64,000 nucleotides of DNA, taken from Falcatimonas sp. MSJ-15. GTDB lineage: Bacteria; Bacillota; Clostridia; Lachnospirales; Lachnospiraceae. Where the stretch lies: positions 1 through 64,000 of the forward strand of contig NZ_JAHLQC010000009.1 of assembly GCF_018918265.1 (NCBI RefSeq). The letters run 5' to 3'. The position numbers were made by a program, and so were the translations under genes. The number at the start of each line of letters is the position of its first letter. Position 1 is the stretch's first letter. Of this stretch, positions 41,534 to 52,010 are shown piece by piece. The notes below the pieces were generated by a model. That model was not told the origin of the DNA, ran no database searches, and worked only from the letters and a program-made list of their open reading frames with translations.

Positions 41534-42310
41534 TTATCTTAAGTACATTTTCATACTTTTAAGTGCATTTTTCTCAAGCCGGCTTACCTGTGCCTGTGAT
41601 ATCCCGACAATATCAGCAACCTCTGTCTGGGTTTTGCCAGAAAAATATCTAAGATCTATAATATTTTTCTCTCTGTCAGGAAGTCTCTTTAGTGCTTCTT
41701 TAAGGCTAAGATCGCATACCCATTCATCTTCACGACATTTCTTGTCGCTAATCTGATCCATTACATACAGAGTATCACCGCCTTCTGTATATACAGGCTC
41801 ATATAATGAGACAGGAAGAGATATAGCATCAAGAGCCTGTATTATATCTTCACTTGCAATACCTATCTCAGAGGCAATCTCATTAATAGTAGGCTCTTTG
41901 TTATTTTTGTTAATGTAATTCTCTTTGGCATATATAGCTTTGTAGGCAGTATCTCTCAGAGAGCGACTTACTCTTATACTATTATTGTCCCTGAGATAAC
42001 GTCTTACTTCACCCATTATCATTGGTACTGCGTATGTTGAGAATTTGACATTAAGTGTGCGATCGAAGTTATCGATAGCCTTAATAAGACCAATGCAACC
42101 TACCTGAAATAGATCATCAGGATTCTCAGAAGTGTTTTTAAAACGTCGTATAACACTAAGAACAAGTCTTAAGTTTCCTTCTATAAATTCCTCTTTGGCA
42201 CTTTTAACACCTTTTTCGATTTCATCAAAAAGTTCTTCTTTTTTTTCATTATCAAGCATAGGAAGCTTAGATGTATTGACACCACATATAACAACTTTAT
42301 TAAGGGACAT
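41534..42310 (-). CDS. sigG: RNA polymerase sporulation sigma factor sigma-G
   Basis: NKVVICGVNTSKLPMLDNEKKEELFDEIEKG; FQVGCIGLIKAIDNFD; KTQTEVADIVGISQAQVSRLEK. Confidence 0.93.
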   Translation of the reverse strand: MSLNKVVICGVNTSKLPMLDNEKKEELFDEIEKGVKSAKEEFIEGNLRLVLSVIRRFKNTSENPDDLFQVGCIGLIKAIDNFDRTLNVKFSTYAVPMIMGEVRRYLRDNNSIRVSRSLRDTAYKAIYAKENYINKNNKEPTINEIASEIGIASEDIIQALDAISLPVSLYEPVYTEGGDTLYVMDQISDKKCREDEWVCDLSLKEALKRLPDREKNIIDLRYFSGKTQTEVADIVGISQAQVSRLEKNALKSMKMYLR

Positions 42311-42513
42311 AGTACCACCTCCTGTACGATATAATGCACAGAAGATGAAAGATTTATTCTTAATTAATAATTTTTAGTTACATTTATATAAAAAATTATA
42401 TTGTATGTAATTTCGTACAAAAAATATCTATCATTCTTTTACATTTATGGTTATAATATAGATGTAAAAAATACAGATAAGATTTGTGACTTATCATTAA
42501 AGGAGATTATTAT

Positions 42514-43155
42514 ATGAATAATGTAGTAGCAAACAAATTTGAAGAACTTGGTGTAATTCCAGTAGTAGTATTAAACGATGTTAAAGATGCTCTTCCATTA
42601 GCGAAAGCATTAGTTGAAGGTGGACTTCCATGTGCTGAAGTAACATTCAGAACAGAAGCTGCTGAAGAATCAATCCGTTTAATGCATGAAGCATATCCAG
42701 AGATGCTAATCGCAGCAGGTACAGTTCTTACAACAGAACAGGTTGATCGTGCAGTTGCAGCTGGTGCTTCAATCATCGTTAGCCCAGGTTTTGATCCAGA
42801 AGTTGTTGATTACTGTATCGAAAAAGGAATCGAAGTATGTCCAGGTATCGTAACACCTTCAGAATTAGCTCAGGCTGTTAAACGTGGTTTAACAAGAGTT
42901 AAATTCTTCCCAGCTGAAGCAGCAGGCGGACTTGCTATGATCAAAGCTATGACAGCAGCTTATACTAACGTAAGAATTATGCCTACAGGTGGAATCAACG
43001 CTAAGAATATCTCAGATTATCTTGCTTGTGACAAGATTTTCTGTTGTGGTGGTAGCTGGATGGTTAAAGGTGATTTAATCAAAGCTGGCGAATTCGATAA
43101 GATCAAATCTATGACAGAAGAAGCAGTTGGATTAGTAAAAGAAATCCGTAAATAA
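42514..43155 (+). CDS. eda: 2-dehydro-3-deoxyphosphogluconate (KDPG/KHG) aldolase
   Basis: GLPCAEVTFRTEAAEESIR, RVKFFPAEAAGGLAMIKAM, IMPTGGINAKN. Confidence 0.94.
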   Translation: MNNVVANKFEELGVIPVVVLNDVKDALPLAKALVEGGLPCAEVTFRTEAAEESIRLMHEAYPEMLIAAGTVLTTEQVDRAVAAGASIIVSPGFDPEVVDYCIEKGIEVCPGIVTPSELAQAVKRGLTRVKFFPAEAAGGLAMIKAMTAAYTNVRIMPTGGINAKNISDYLACDKIFCCGGSWMVKGDLIKAGEFDKIKSMTEEAVGLVKEIRK

Positions 43156-43220
43156 TTATTAGTACATAGAATATTGCTTATTTGAATATATAAGATGTAT
43201 TGTACAAAAAGTATATTTTT

Positions 43221-43253
43221 ATATCCGGCAGATTTTCTGCCGGATATTTTTTT
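43221..43253 (+). terminator. Rho-independent terminator of eda
   Basis: ATATCCGGCAGA-TTT-TCTGCCGGATATTTTTTT. Confidence 0.85.
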
Positions 43254-43560
43254 CGATATTATCTGGTTCTTTGTGAAGAGTGTGGGTGGGGGTAAAATTC
43301 ATTTTTTATCTACATTTAGGTCTTTATTTTTTTACATATCTATCAAAATGATGATGATAAAATAAAATAATGACGAAAACTATGTAATAAAGATAAATTA
43401 GATATTGAATAAATAATACATATATGAAAATATAATGATGTAAGAAAAGGATTGATATAAAAATATCAAAAAATATTAACAGTTTATATGGTTTTTCTAA
43501 AAATAATATTATATAATAGTAGAAAAGAGATACATAGATGCAAGCAGGGGGGGAACTAGA

Positions 43561-45489
43561 ATGAATATATGCGAAAAATGTGGATTTGCACATAGCGATG
43601 AGAACTTTTGTCCGAAGTGCGGGGCTCCGGTAAAAGTTAATTTTGGGTTAAACGATAGTGAATTAGTGCAAAATACAGTAAGTAATACTAAAACTGAGAA
43701 TTCAGATAAACCTCAGAAGCATATCAATAAGAAAAAAACTGCAATGGCTGCAGGGGTAGTTGCATTGGCGATAGCTATAATGGCAGGAGCGAGAATTCTT
43801 ACAGATAAGCAAAATAGTAGTGATGGGACTAAAAAAGTTAATGATGAAGTCATGGTAGAGAATGTTAAGACTAAAGACTATACAGTAAAAAAACAGTTGC
43901 CTGTAGGAATATTTTATATGAATTCGAATGGTGAAGTCATTGATGCATCAAATGGTGAAGTATTATGCGATCAAGTTATGAACGCATCTATTGTATATGA
44001 TATAGCAGTTTTTTATACATATAATGATGCTGGATATAGATACTATACAATAGAAGACGAGCAGGTTATAGAGATAAGCGAACAGGATGCAGTAGATAGA
44101 AATAGCATAATGAAAACTGATTCTAATGTATCTGTATATGAATTTCCTAATGGAGCTACAATCGGAGCAGCAACTTTGACATCTTCGGGACTTGAATATA
44201 CTACAAGTGATGGAACAGTGACACAGATAGGAGGAGAACAGGCTTCATATCTCTATCTTAAGATGATGGCTACAGATGACGGAAAAAGTGTTGTTATATA
44301 TGCAATTGACAATAGCGAGGATGGGACGAGCAATGATACAATCTATCTTGTTAATGAAGATGGAAGTATAAAATATACATGTACACTCCCAACAAGTGAG
44401 AAAGCGGATATAGATAAGAGAAAAATATACAAAGTAGATGATGATGGTTCATGTGTTATATCAACGCCAAAGGGTATATGTTATGTTGATGCATCAAAAC
44501 AAATTATAACTAATGCTATATATTATTCAGGTGAATATGGCAGCCGTACGAATGATTGTACCATATATGATGAGAAAGCAAATGCATTCATAACATATTC
44601 TGAAGCTGAAAGCAAATTAAGTGTTATGACTGTTGATAGTAAAAGTGCAATGTCTAATATTATTGCTTATGATATAAAAGGAATATTAGCAGCAGCCAAT
44701 ATAACTCCGGAGAATATAGCACCAGATACACAAGGAGGAAGACTTGTAACAGGAATTAATGGTGATAATGATAACAAATATATAGTTGTGCGTAAGGAAA
44801 ATTCAGGTGAATATGATTTTGTTAATGTAGCAACAAGAGACATCATAAGTGTGAAGACTACAGTTGAACGAGCCAGTATGTTCTATGAGAGCGACAAATA
44901 TATAGTGATTCAGGGTGTAGATTCTGATTATGATAAACAATCAGACAGAATGGTAAGTAAGTTTGCGGTAATAAAAAAAGCAGATATGTCAGTTGTATAT
45001 ACAGGAACAAGACCTTTATATAGTTTCTTTGAGCAGACAGCACTTCCGTTTGAGATAGAAGAAGATACTATTATATATGACAAAAGTTATGATGAGATAG
45101 TATTTTATAATATGTCAACGGGTGAAGAAAAACAACTTATGAATAATAAAATATCATATTTTTCAAAAGCAGATATAAGTGTGGACGAAACAGATAGTGG
45201 TATATCAAATGGAATAATCATTGTAACGGATAATGGAATATATTATTACAGCCAGATAGATGGAATAGTAAATATTACCAAAGAAGATTACAATACGACA
45301 GATGGGAAGCTTGCAGAGAATTCAGGAGCATCTTTTTCATACTTCGGACAGATAAATGAACCTGTTTTATGTGGAAGAAAGATCATATACAAGAAGAAAA
45401 GCGGAGAATTGATAGTATATGATATGGACATGAAAACAGAAGACGTCTTAGCCAGCAATATAAAAGAATTCTATTCATTACATAGATAA
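43561..45489 (+). CDS. Zinc-ribbon/TM protein with large C-terminal repeat (beta-propeller-like) domain, paralog A
   Basis: CEKCGFAHSDENFCPKCGAPV zinc ribbon, one TM, long Asn/Tyr/Asp-rich repeat region. Confidence 0.75.
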   Translation: MNICEKCGFAHSDENFCPKCGAPVKVNFGLNDSELVQNTVSNTKTENSDKPQKHINKKKTAMAAGVVALAIAIMAGARILTDKQNSSDGTKKVNDEVMVENVKTKDYTVKKQLPVGIFYMNSNGEVIDASNGEVLCDQVMNASIVYDIAVFYTYNDAGYRYYTIEDEQVIEISEQDAVDRNSIMKTDSNVSVYEFPNGATIGAATLTSSGLEYTTSDGTVTQIGGEQASYLYLKMMATDDGKSVVIYAIDNSEDGTSNDTIYLVNEDGSIKYTCTLPTSEKADIDKRKIYKVDDDGSCVISTPKGICYVDASKQIITNAIYYSGEYGSRTNDCTIYDEKANAFITYSEAESKLSVMTVDSKSAMSNIIAYDIKGILAAANITPENIAPDTQGGRLVTGINGDNDNKYIVVRKENSGEYDFVNVATRDIISVKTTVERASMFYESDKYIVIQGVDSDYDKQSDRMVSKFAVIKKADMSVVYTGTRPLYSFFEQTALPFEIEEDTIIYDKSYDEIVFYNMSTGEEKQLMNNKISYFSKADISVDETDSGISNGIIIVTDNGIYYYSQIDGIVNITKEDYNTTDGKLAENSGASFSYFGQINEPVLCGRKIIYKKKSGELIVYDMDMKTEDVLASNIKEFYSLHR

Positions 45490-45502
45490 GCCTATAAATA
45501 CA

Positions 45503-47182
45503 ATGACAGGGGGAATTGACATGATATGTGATAGATGTGGAGCGAAACATGAAGAAGACATATTTTGTCCGGTATGTGGTGCTCCGGTTAGAAAAGTTGC
45601 TATAAAGTCAAAAAGTGGATATAAGAAAAAGAACAGTCATCTTATGGGGAAGATATTGACTGTATGTGTGATACTTACAAGTGCAAGCATAATAGGGATT
45701 GCAGCTGTATCTGCTAATACAAAAGTTCAAAGTAACAAAATACAGGAAGAAGAGATGCAAAGTGAGAAACTGGTGGAGAAGAGTGATTTTAAATGCAACA
45801 ATAGTGATTACAATCTGAATCTCTATTATATAACTAATAATAATGAACTAAAAAAGGCTGGGAGCGATAATGTCTATATGTCAGATACGCTTAATATTGG
45901 AAATATTGATGGAGATAATAGCATTAAGATTACATCATATAAGAATAATATAATACAGAGGAATTATGATGATGGTTCTAAGATTACTGTAGAGATGGAT
46001 GTTACTGATAATGGCAGACAGAATGTAATTGTAAAAAAGGATGGCAGACAGACAAAACTTATTGAAGAATGTAATAATAATGTTACTGTAAAGTTCTCGC
46101 AAAATGGACAGTACTTTTATATCTATACGTATGATATCAGTACAAATGTAAGTTATTCTAAAGAAAATGAGATGACTTATGCAGATGTAACAGATATTAT
46201 ATATATAATGAATAGTGATGGTGAATGTATAAGAACGTATGAGAATGGTATGCATAATGCACTTGTGACATATTATAATAATTATGTGGTTGATATAACA
46301 GATGATGGAAGTATTTTGTATTATAATTATGGTAATGTTATTCTTGTAAGCTCGGACGGTACAGACAGAGATATGCGACTATGCGAAGATAATACAGAAG
46401 TATGTTCGCTTGCGTTTGTAGACAGAGACAGGCATATTGCAGGATTTCGCAGCAGCAGCAAAATGAATGTGATTACATACGCAAATGGAACAGTAGAGAG
46501 ATATCTAGATACATTTGAATGTAGAAATGCATGGATATATGATGAAGATACAGCAGAGCTTATATATACAGATTTGAATAATAAAATAATACTTCTTGAT
46601 ATTATTAATAATATGCAAAAAGTATATGATAATAGTATTGCAATTACAAAGCTTATCATGAATGAGAGGTATTTTTGCATAAACCAGTATAATACCATAA
46701 TTGTGATTGATAAAATAACAGGTCAGAACGTATATGAGTATAAAGTTAATGCGGAAGCTTCAGCAGGTGAACTTACTATGTCATTTATTAAAGGCAGTAA
46801 TATTCTTGTGATTAATAATCCGCTTGGTGATTGTGTAATATGGAATGGAGATAGTCAAAAACTTATCAGAACTGAAAAGACGATATATAATCTTAATGTC
46901 AGTGATTCTGATGATACATATTATACAGCAGTTGTAGATGGCGAGTTAGGTCTGATTAGTGATAGTATGCAATTCTATCCGGTTACAACAGATTATATGA
47001 CATATTCAGTAACAGATAATGATAAAACTGACGAATATAATTATTCAACATCAATGCCAAGAGTATATGATAATAGAGTGTTCTATATTAATTCACATAA
47101 TGAACTTATAGAGTATAATATGCAGACACGTAATTCAATTACTGTAGCAGATGATGTAAAGGGATATCTGATAATAAAATGA
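45503..47182 (+). CDS. Zinc-ribbon/TM protein with large C-terminal repeat domain, paralog B
   Basis: CDRCGAKHEEDIFCPVCGAPV, TM, DDGSILYYNYGNVILVSSDG repeats; 13 bp after paralog A. Confidence 0.75.
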   Translation: MTGGIDMICDRCGAKHEEDIFCPVCGAPVRKVAIKSKSGYKKKNSHLMGKILTVCVILTSASIIGIAAVSANTKVQSNKIQEEEMQSEKLVEKSDFKCNNSDYNLNLYYITNNNELKKAGSDNVYMSDTLNIGNIDGDNSIKITSYKNNIIQRNYDDGSKITVEMDVTDNGRQNVIVKKDGRQTKLIEECNNNVTVKFSQNGQYFYIYTYDISTNVSYSKENEMTYADVTDIIYIMNSDGECIRTYENGMHNALVTYYNNYVVDITDDGSILYYNYGNVILVSSDGTDRDMRLCEDNTEVCSLAFVDRDRHIAGFRSSSKMNVITYANGTVERYLDTFECRNAWIYDEDTAELIYTDLNNKIILLDIINNMQKVYDNSIAITKLIMNERYFCINQYNTIIVIDKITGQNVYEYKVNAEASAGELTMSFIKGSNILVINNPLGDCVIWNGDSQKLIRTEKTIYNLNVSDSDDTYYTAVVDGELGLISDSMQFYPVTTDYMTYSVTDNDKTDEYNYSTSMPRVYDNRVFYINSHNELIEYNMQTRNSITVADDVKGYLIIK

Positions 47183-47194
47183 TAAAAATTGCTC

Positions 47195-47233
47195 AAAAAA
47201 TGCGCAGAGTTAATATGACTTGCGCATTTTTTT
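47195..47233 (+). terminator. Rho-independent terminator
   Basis: AAAAAATGCGCA...TGCGCATTTTTTT. Confidence 0.75.
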
Positions 47234-47310
47234 GCGCATGAGAGAGTAAAAACAGCTAAAAAAAGTTAAAAATTTCACAAATATAATAGCAAAAACGACA
47301 AAAGATGTTG

Positions 47311-47339
47311 TTGACATTACTGATAACAAATGATATTAT
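47311..47339 (+). promoter_or_regulatory. Sigma-A promoter for the lacI-ABC-GH35 operon
   Basis: TTGACA - 17 bp - TATTAT. Confidence 0.75.
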
Positions 47340-47392
47340 ACAAATATGAACAACCGATTGCACAAAAAGCGGTGTATGTAAAGGAGATACAC

Positions 47393-48403
47393 ATGAAAGA
47401 AAATGAGACTAATACAAGATTAACAATTAATGATGTTGCCAGAGAACTTGGACTTTCAACAACCACGATATCAAGGGCGATTTCAGGAAAAGGAAGAATT
47501 AGCGATAAGACAAGGGAAAGAGTTCTTGAGTACATTAATGAACATAATTACAGGCCTAATATAATTGCCAAAGGACTTGCAGATAAGAGAACATATAATA
47601 TATGTGTTAATATTCCATCTGATGCTAATATAGATGAGACTCCATTTTTTCAATGCTGCTTAATGGGAATATGTGAAGCGGCATCAAGTCGTGATTATGA
47701 TGTTGTTGTAACGACAACGACAGATACAGATATTACTTATCTAAAAAGAGTAATTAATAATCACAAGGTTGATGGAGTAATCCTTACGAGATCACTTGTT
47801 AATGATATTGCAGCGAAGTTTCTTAAGGAAAATGGAATATCATATGTACTCATTGGAGATGACACCGATAAAAATGTAATCAAGATTGACAGCGATCATT
47901 TAAGCGGTTGCGCACAATTAACATCTTACATGATTATGTCTGGTTGCAGAAAGTTAGCCTTTCTGTGTGGAAGCCATGAACATATAGTTAATCGTAACCG
48001 GTATAATGGATTCTTAAAAGGTTGTGAGCAAAATGGAATGATACCATCAAAAGAATGCATCTACCTCGATGTGATAAATGATTCACAGGTAGCTCATAGT
48101 GTTGATAAAGCTTTAAAAAGTGGATGCGACTGCATTATATGTTCTGATGACCTTATTTGCACAAGGGTCTTGAGAAGACTTGATGAGATTAATGTGAGTG
48201 TTCCTGGTGATATAAAAGTTGCTTCATTCTATAATAGCTCGGCTTTAGAGAATCATACACCACCGGTTACAGCATTAACGATTAATGTAAAGGAACTTGG
48301 CGTAGCAGCGGGGAAGACACTGATTGAGATGATTAATGGACAGGAAGTCAGTGAGATGACGCTAATTGATTATGAGATTGTTCTAAAGGGATCAACAAAA
48401 TAA
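47393..48403 (+). CDS. LacI family transcriptional regulator
   Basis: RLTINDVARELGLSTTTISRAISGKGRISDKTRERVLEYI; start ATG 47393 preceded by AAGGAGATACAC. Confidence 0.94.
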   Translation: MKENETNTRLTINDVARELGLSTTTISRAISGKGRISDKTRERVLEYINEHNYRPNIIAKGLADKRTYNICVNIPSDANIDETPFFQCCLMGICEAASSRDYDVVVTTTTDTDITYLKRVINNHKVDGVILTRSLVNDIAAKFLKENGISYVLIGDDTDKNVIKIDSDHLSGCAQLTSYMIMSGCRKLAFLCGSHEHIVNRNRYNGFLKGCEQNGMIPSKECIYLDVINDSQVAHSVDKALKSGCDCIICSDDLICTRVLRRLDEINVSVPGDIKVASFYNSSALENHTPPVTALTINVKELGVAAGKTLIEMINGQEVSEMTLIDYEIVLKGSTK

Positions 48404-48432
48404 GGAAGAGAAAGTATTTAGGAGGATTTAAT

Positions 48433-49695
48433 ATGAGAAAGAGATTTTTAGCAAGTGCATTAGTAGCAGTACTTGGATGCGTAACAGTAGCAGGTTGCGG
48501 GAGTAAGGATACTTCAAATAACAACAGTTCAGCAGATAACAAAGCTAATGACAGTTCTTCAGCAAGTGGAGAATTAACAACAGATGATATTACATTAACA
48601 GTATGGGAATCTACATTAGGTACTGATAAGTTCATAGAGCAGGCTGGTGAAGCATTCACAGAACTTCATCCAAATATTAAGATAGAATATGTTAATGTTG
48701 AAGTTGGTGATTCAACATCACAGATCGCTCTTGATGGACCAGCAGGTGTAGGTCCAGACTTATTTGCAGCACCACATGATAAGTTAGGTGAATTAGTATC
48801 AGGTGGATATGTATTACCAACAGCTGATGCAGATACTGTAAAAGACGAAGTATTATCATCATGTTCATCAGCTCTTACATATGATGGAACAATGTATGGA
48901 TATCCGGTTTCAGCTGAGACATATACATTATTCTATAATAAAGATTTAATTGATGAAGCCGATGTTCCAACAACATGGGATGATTTAAAGACATTTGCTA
49001 AAGATTTTAATGATAAAAATAGTGGAAAATACGGATTTATGATGAATGTAGGTGACGGTTATTACTCAATTATATTCACAACAAGTGATGACAACCGTCT
49101 ATTTGGCGCAGAGGGTACAGATACAGAGAATACTAATATTAATTCAGAAGCTTCAATTGAAGGTATGAAATTCTTCCAGGGCTTAAGAGATATTCTTGAT
49201 GTTCCATCAGCAGACCTTGCAACAGCAACATGTGACGGTGCTTTTGCTAATGGTGATGTTGCATTATATATCACAGGACTTTGGAATGTATCTAACTTTG
49301 AAGAAGCCGGAATTAACTTTGGCGTAGCTTCACTTCCAAGTCTTCCAGGTAATGATGAACCTTGTGCATCATTCTCAGGAACAAGAGCTATGTTCGTATC
49401 AGCATATACAGATCATCAGGCAGAAGCAGAAGCTTTCGCACAGTTCTTGTTAACAGATGAGATGCAAAAATTAAGATTTGAACTTACAGGTTCACTTCCA
49501 GCAATCAGCTGTGATGTAGACAGTCCATATATTGAAGGATTCTTAAAACAGTTAGATTATGCATTCCCAATGCCATCAATTCCACAGATGACAAAATTCT
49601 GGGATGCTATGAACGCTGCAAGTGCTAATATCTGGGATGGAGCAGACGTAAAGACAGAACTTGATAAATGTAATGACGCAATCTTAGCAGAATAA
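48433..49695 (+). CDS. ABC transporter sugar-binding lipoprotein (maltose-type)
   Basis: Lipobox VTVAGCGSK; LTVWESTLGTDKFIEQAGEAFTELHPNIKIEYV. Confidence 0.92.
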   Translation: MRKRFLASALVAVLGCVTVAGCGSKDTSNNNSSADNKANDSSSASGELTTDDITLTVWESTLGTDKFIEQAGEAFTELHPNIKIEYVNVEVGDSTSQIALDGPAGVGPDLFAAPHDKLGELVSGGYVLPTADADTVKDEVLSSCSSALTYDGTMYGYPVSAETYTLFYNKDLIDEADVPTTWDDLKTFAKDFNDKNSGKYGFMMNVGDGYYSIIFTTSDDNRLFGAEGTDTENTNINSEASIEGMKFFQGLRDILDVPSADLATATCDGAFANGDVALYITGLWNVSNFEEAGINFGVASLPSLPGNDEPCASFSGTRAMFVSAYTDHQAEAEAFAQFLLTDEMQKLRFELTGSLPAISCDVDSPYIEGFLKQLDYAFPMPSIPQMTKFWDAMNAASANIWDGADVKTELDKCNDAILAE

Positions 49696-49717
49696 TTAAT
49701 AGCTTAGAATGATTATG

Positions 49718-49753
49718 AGTGGTCCTGATTTGGGCAAATCAGGGCCACTTTTA
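49718..49753 (+). terminator. Hairpin between binding protein and permease genes (operon attenuation)
   Basis: AGTGGTCCTGATTT-GGGC-AAATCAGGGCCACT-TTT. Confidence 0.7.
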
Positions 49754-49776
49754 AAAAAGAGAAAGCCGGTGAAATT

Positions 49777-51099
49777 GTGAATACTAAATTAAATACAGAC
49801 GGTTCTTCAAAAAAGAAAGTCTTAATAACATCTATTATTTTTATGGGTCTTAGCCATAGTATTTATTTTAAACAGTATGTAAAAGGTATTCTATATGCCT
49901 TAATGGAAATATTATTCTTGATATTTATACCATCTATAATTGGAAAAATCACAGATATGATAACTCTTGGAAGTCCACAGCCTAATATTCCGGTAAAATT
50001 AAGAGATAATTCAATATTTATGCTGATTGACGGCGTTATGATACTTGCAATAGTTGCTATATTTGTTGCAATATATGTAATTTCTGTAAGAGGAGCATTA
50101 CAGGAATACAAAGAATTCTGTATTAATAAACAATTTAAATCTAATAAAGATTCAATAAAGAATATTGAAGGAAAAGCATTCCCTATAATGGGACTTGCAC
50201 CAAGTGTTGTACTTGTTGTATTTTTTGTACTTGTACCACTTGTATTCTCTGCACTTGTTGCATTTACTAATTATTCAGCACCTAATAATATTCCGCCTAA
50301 TAATACAGTTGACTGGGTTGGATTTGATAACTTTGCAGCAATGTTTGGTGGCAATGCCACATGGACAGCAGCATTTGGACGAGTTGCAGTCTGGACTCTT
50401 GTATGGGGTATTCTTGCAACAGTAACATGTTATTTTGGTGGTATGATAATGGCAGTTGTTCTTCACGAGAGTAAGATTAAGTTTGCACCTGTGTTTAGAA
50501 CAATATTTATTTTACCATACGCAGTTCCATCAGTAGTAAGTATGCTTGTATGGAAAAACCTTTTAAATGGTTCATTTGGTGTAGTGAATAGAACATTAAT
50601 GCAATGGGGATTAATTAATTCACCGATTCCATGGTTAAGTGATCCGACAATGGCAAAATTTGTCTGTGTACTTATCAACTTATGGGCAGGTTTCCCTTAT
50701 TTTATGATGTTAACAACAGGTACAATGACAGCCATTTCAGAAGATGTATATGAAGCTGCAAGAATCGATGGCGCATCAAAGTTCTATATCTTTAAGAAGA
50801 TAACATTACCACTTGTATTATATCAGACGATGCCACTTATAATTATGTCATTTACACATAATATTAATAACTTTGGTGCAATCTTCTTCTTAACAGGTGG
50901 CGATCCTGTAGTAGCAGATACAACATCAACAAGTGCCGGTGGTACAGATATTCTTGTAACATGGATTTACAATCTGACAGTTAACCTTCTTAAATACAAC
51001 TATGCATCTGTTCTTGCTGTAATGATATTTATTGTATTGGCACCATTTGCTATCTGGCAGTTCAGAAAGACCAAATCTTACAAGGAAGGTGAAGTATAA
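49777..51099 (+). CDS. ABC transporter sugar permease (MalF-type)
   Basis: EAARIDGASKFYIFKKITLPLVLYQTMPLIIMSFTHNINNFGAIFFLTGGDP. Confidence 0.93.
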   Translation: MNTKLNTDGSSKKKVLITSIIFMGLSHSIYFKQYVKGILYALMEILFLIFIPSIIGKITDMITLGSPQPNIPVKLRDNSIFMLIDGVMILAIVAIFVAIYVISVRGALQEYKEFCINKQFKSNKDSIKNIEGKAFPIMGLAPSVVLVVFFVLVPLVFSALVAFTNYSAPNNIPPNNTVDWVGFDNFAAMFGGNATWTAAFGRVAVWTLVWGILATVTCYFGGMIMAVVLHESKIKFAPVFRTIFILPYAVPSVVSMLVWKNLLNGSFGVVNRTLMQWGLINSPIPWLSDPTMAKFVCVLINLWAGFPYFMMLTTGTMTAISEDVYEAARIDGASKFYIFKKITLPLVLYQTMPLIIMSFTHNINNFGAIFFLTGGDPVVADTTSTSAGGTDILVTWIYNLTVNLLKYNYASVLAVMIFIVLAPFAIWQFRKTKSYKEGEV

Positions 51100-51938
51100 T
51101 GGGAAACAAAGTAGTCAGAGTTATTAATAAAGTAGTAGTATATGCATTTTTACTACTAACAACATTATTTGTTATGTATCCACTTGTATATGTTGTGAGT
51201 GCGGCATTTGCACCTGGTTCATCAATTGCTTCATTAAGCATAATTCCTTTTGGAAATGGAGTAACAACAGAACATTTTAAGAATCTTTTTGAAAATACAC
51301 TATATGTAACATGGTTTAAAAATACATTAATAATCGCAGTTGCAACATCAGGACTTACAATTATTGTCTCATCACTTGCGGCATATGTATTCTCAAGATT
51401 CAGATTCACAATGAAGAAGAGCATGATGATGTCAATGCTTATTCTTCAGATATTTCCATCATTCGTAGGTATGGTGGCTATATATGTAATTCTATTAAGA
51501 ATTAATGGACTTGATACTCTTTGGGGATTAATCCTTGTATATCTTGCAGGTAACATACCATATAATACATGGATGGTTAAGAGTTATCTTGATACTATTC
51601 CAAAGAGTCTTGATGAAGCAGCGAGAATTGATGGAGCAAGCCACTTTAGAATATTTAGACAGATAGTTCTTCCTATTGCGAAGCCAATTATTACATTCCT
51701 TGGAATATCAAGTTTTACAGCACCATGGATGGACTATATCTTCCCTAAGATGGTACTTCGTTCATCTAATAAACAGACACTTGCATTAGGTTTATTTAAT
51801 TTTGTAACAGATAAGAAAAATGAATTTACTAACTTTGCAGCCGGAGCACTTCTTGTAGCAATACCATTTGTAATCTTCTTTGCTTTAACACAGAAGATTA
51901 TGGTTACAAGTCTTGGAGGTTCAGCAGTTAAGGAATAA
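51099..51938 (+). CDS. ABC transporter sugar permease (MalG-type)
   Basis: YLDTIPKSLDEAARIDGASHFRIFRQIVLPIAKPII EAA loop. Confidence 0.94.
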   Translation: MGNKVVRVINKVVVYAFLLLTTLFVMYPLVYVVSAAFAPGSSIASLSIIPFGNGVTTEHFKNLFENTLYVTWFKNTLIIAVATSGLTIIVSSLAAYVFSRFRFTMKKSMMMSMLILQIFPSFVGMVAIYVILLRINGLDTLWGLILVYLAGNIPYNTWMVKSYLDTIPKSLDEAARIDGASHFRIFRQIVLPIAKPIITFLGISSFTAPWMDYIFPKMVLRSSNKQTLALGLFNFVTDKKNEFTNFAAGALLVAIPFVIFFALTQKIMVTSLGGSAVKE

Positions 51939-51950
51939 TATTATAATCTA

Positions 51951-51990
51951 TAATGCACGAAGGCAGCAGAGGTGTTATCTTCGTGCATTA
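51951..51990. repeat. 12-bp perfect inverted repeat between permease and GH35 gene
   Basis: TAATGCACGAAG...CTTCGTGCATTA, no T-run. Confidence 0.8.
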
Positions 51991-52010
51991 TGAATAAGGA
52001 GAATAGGTAA

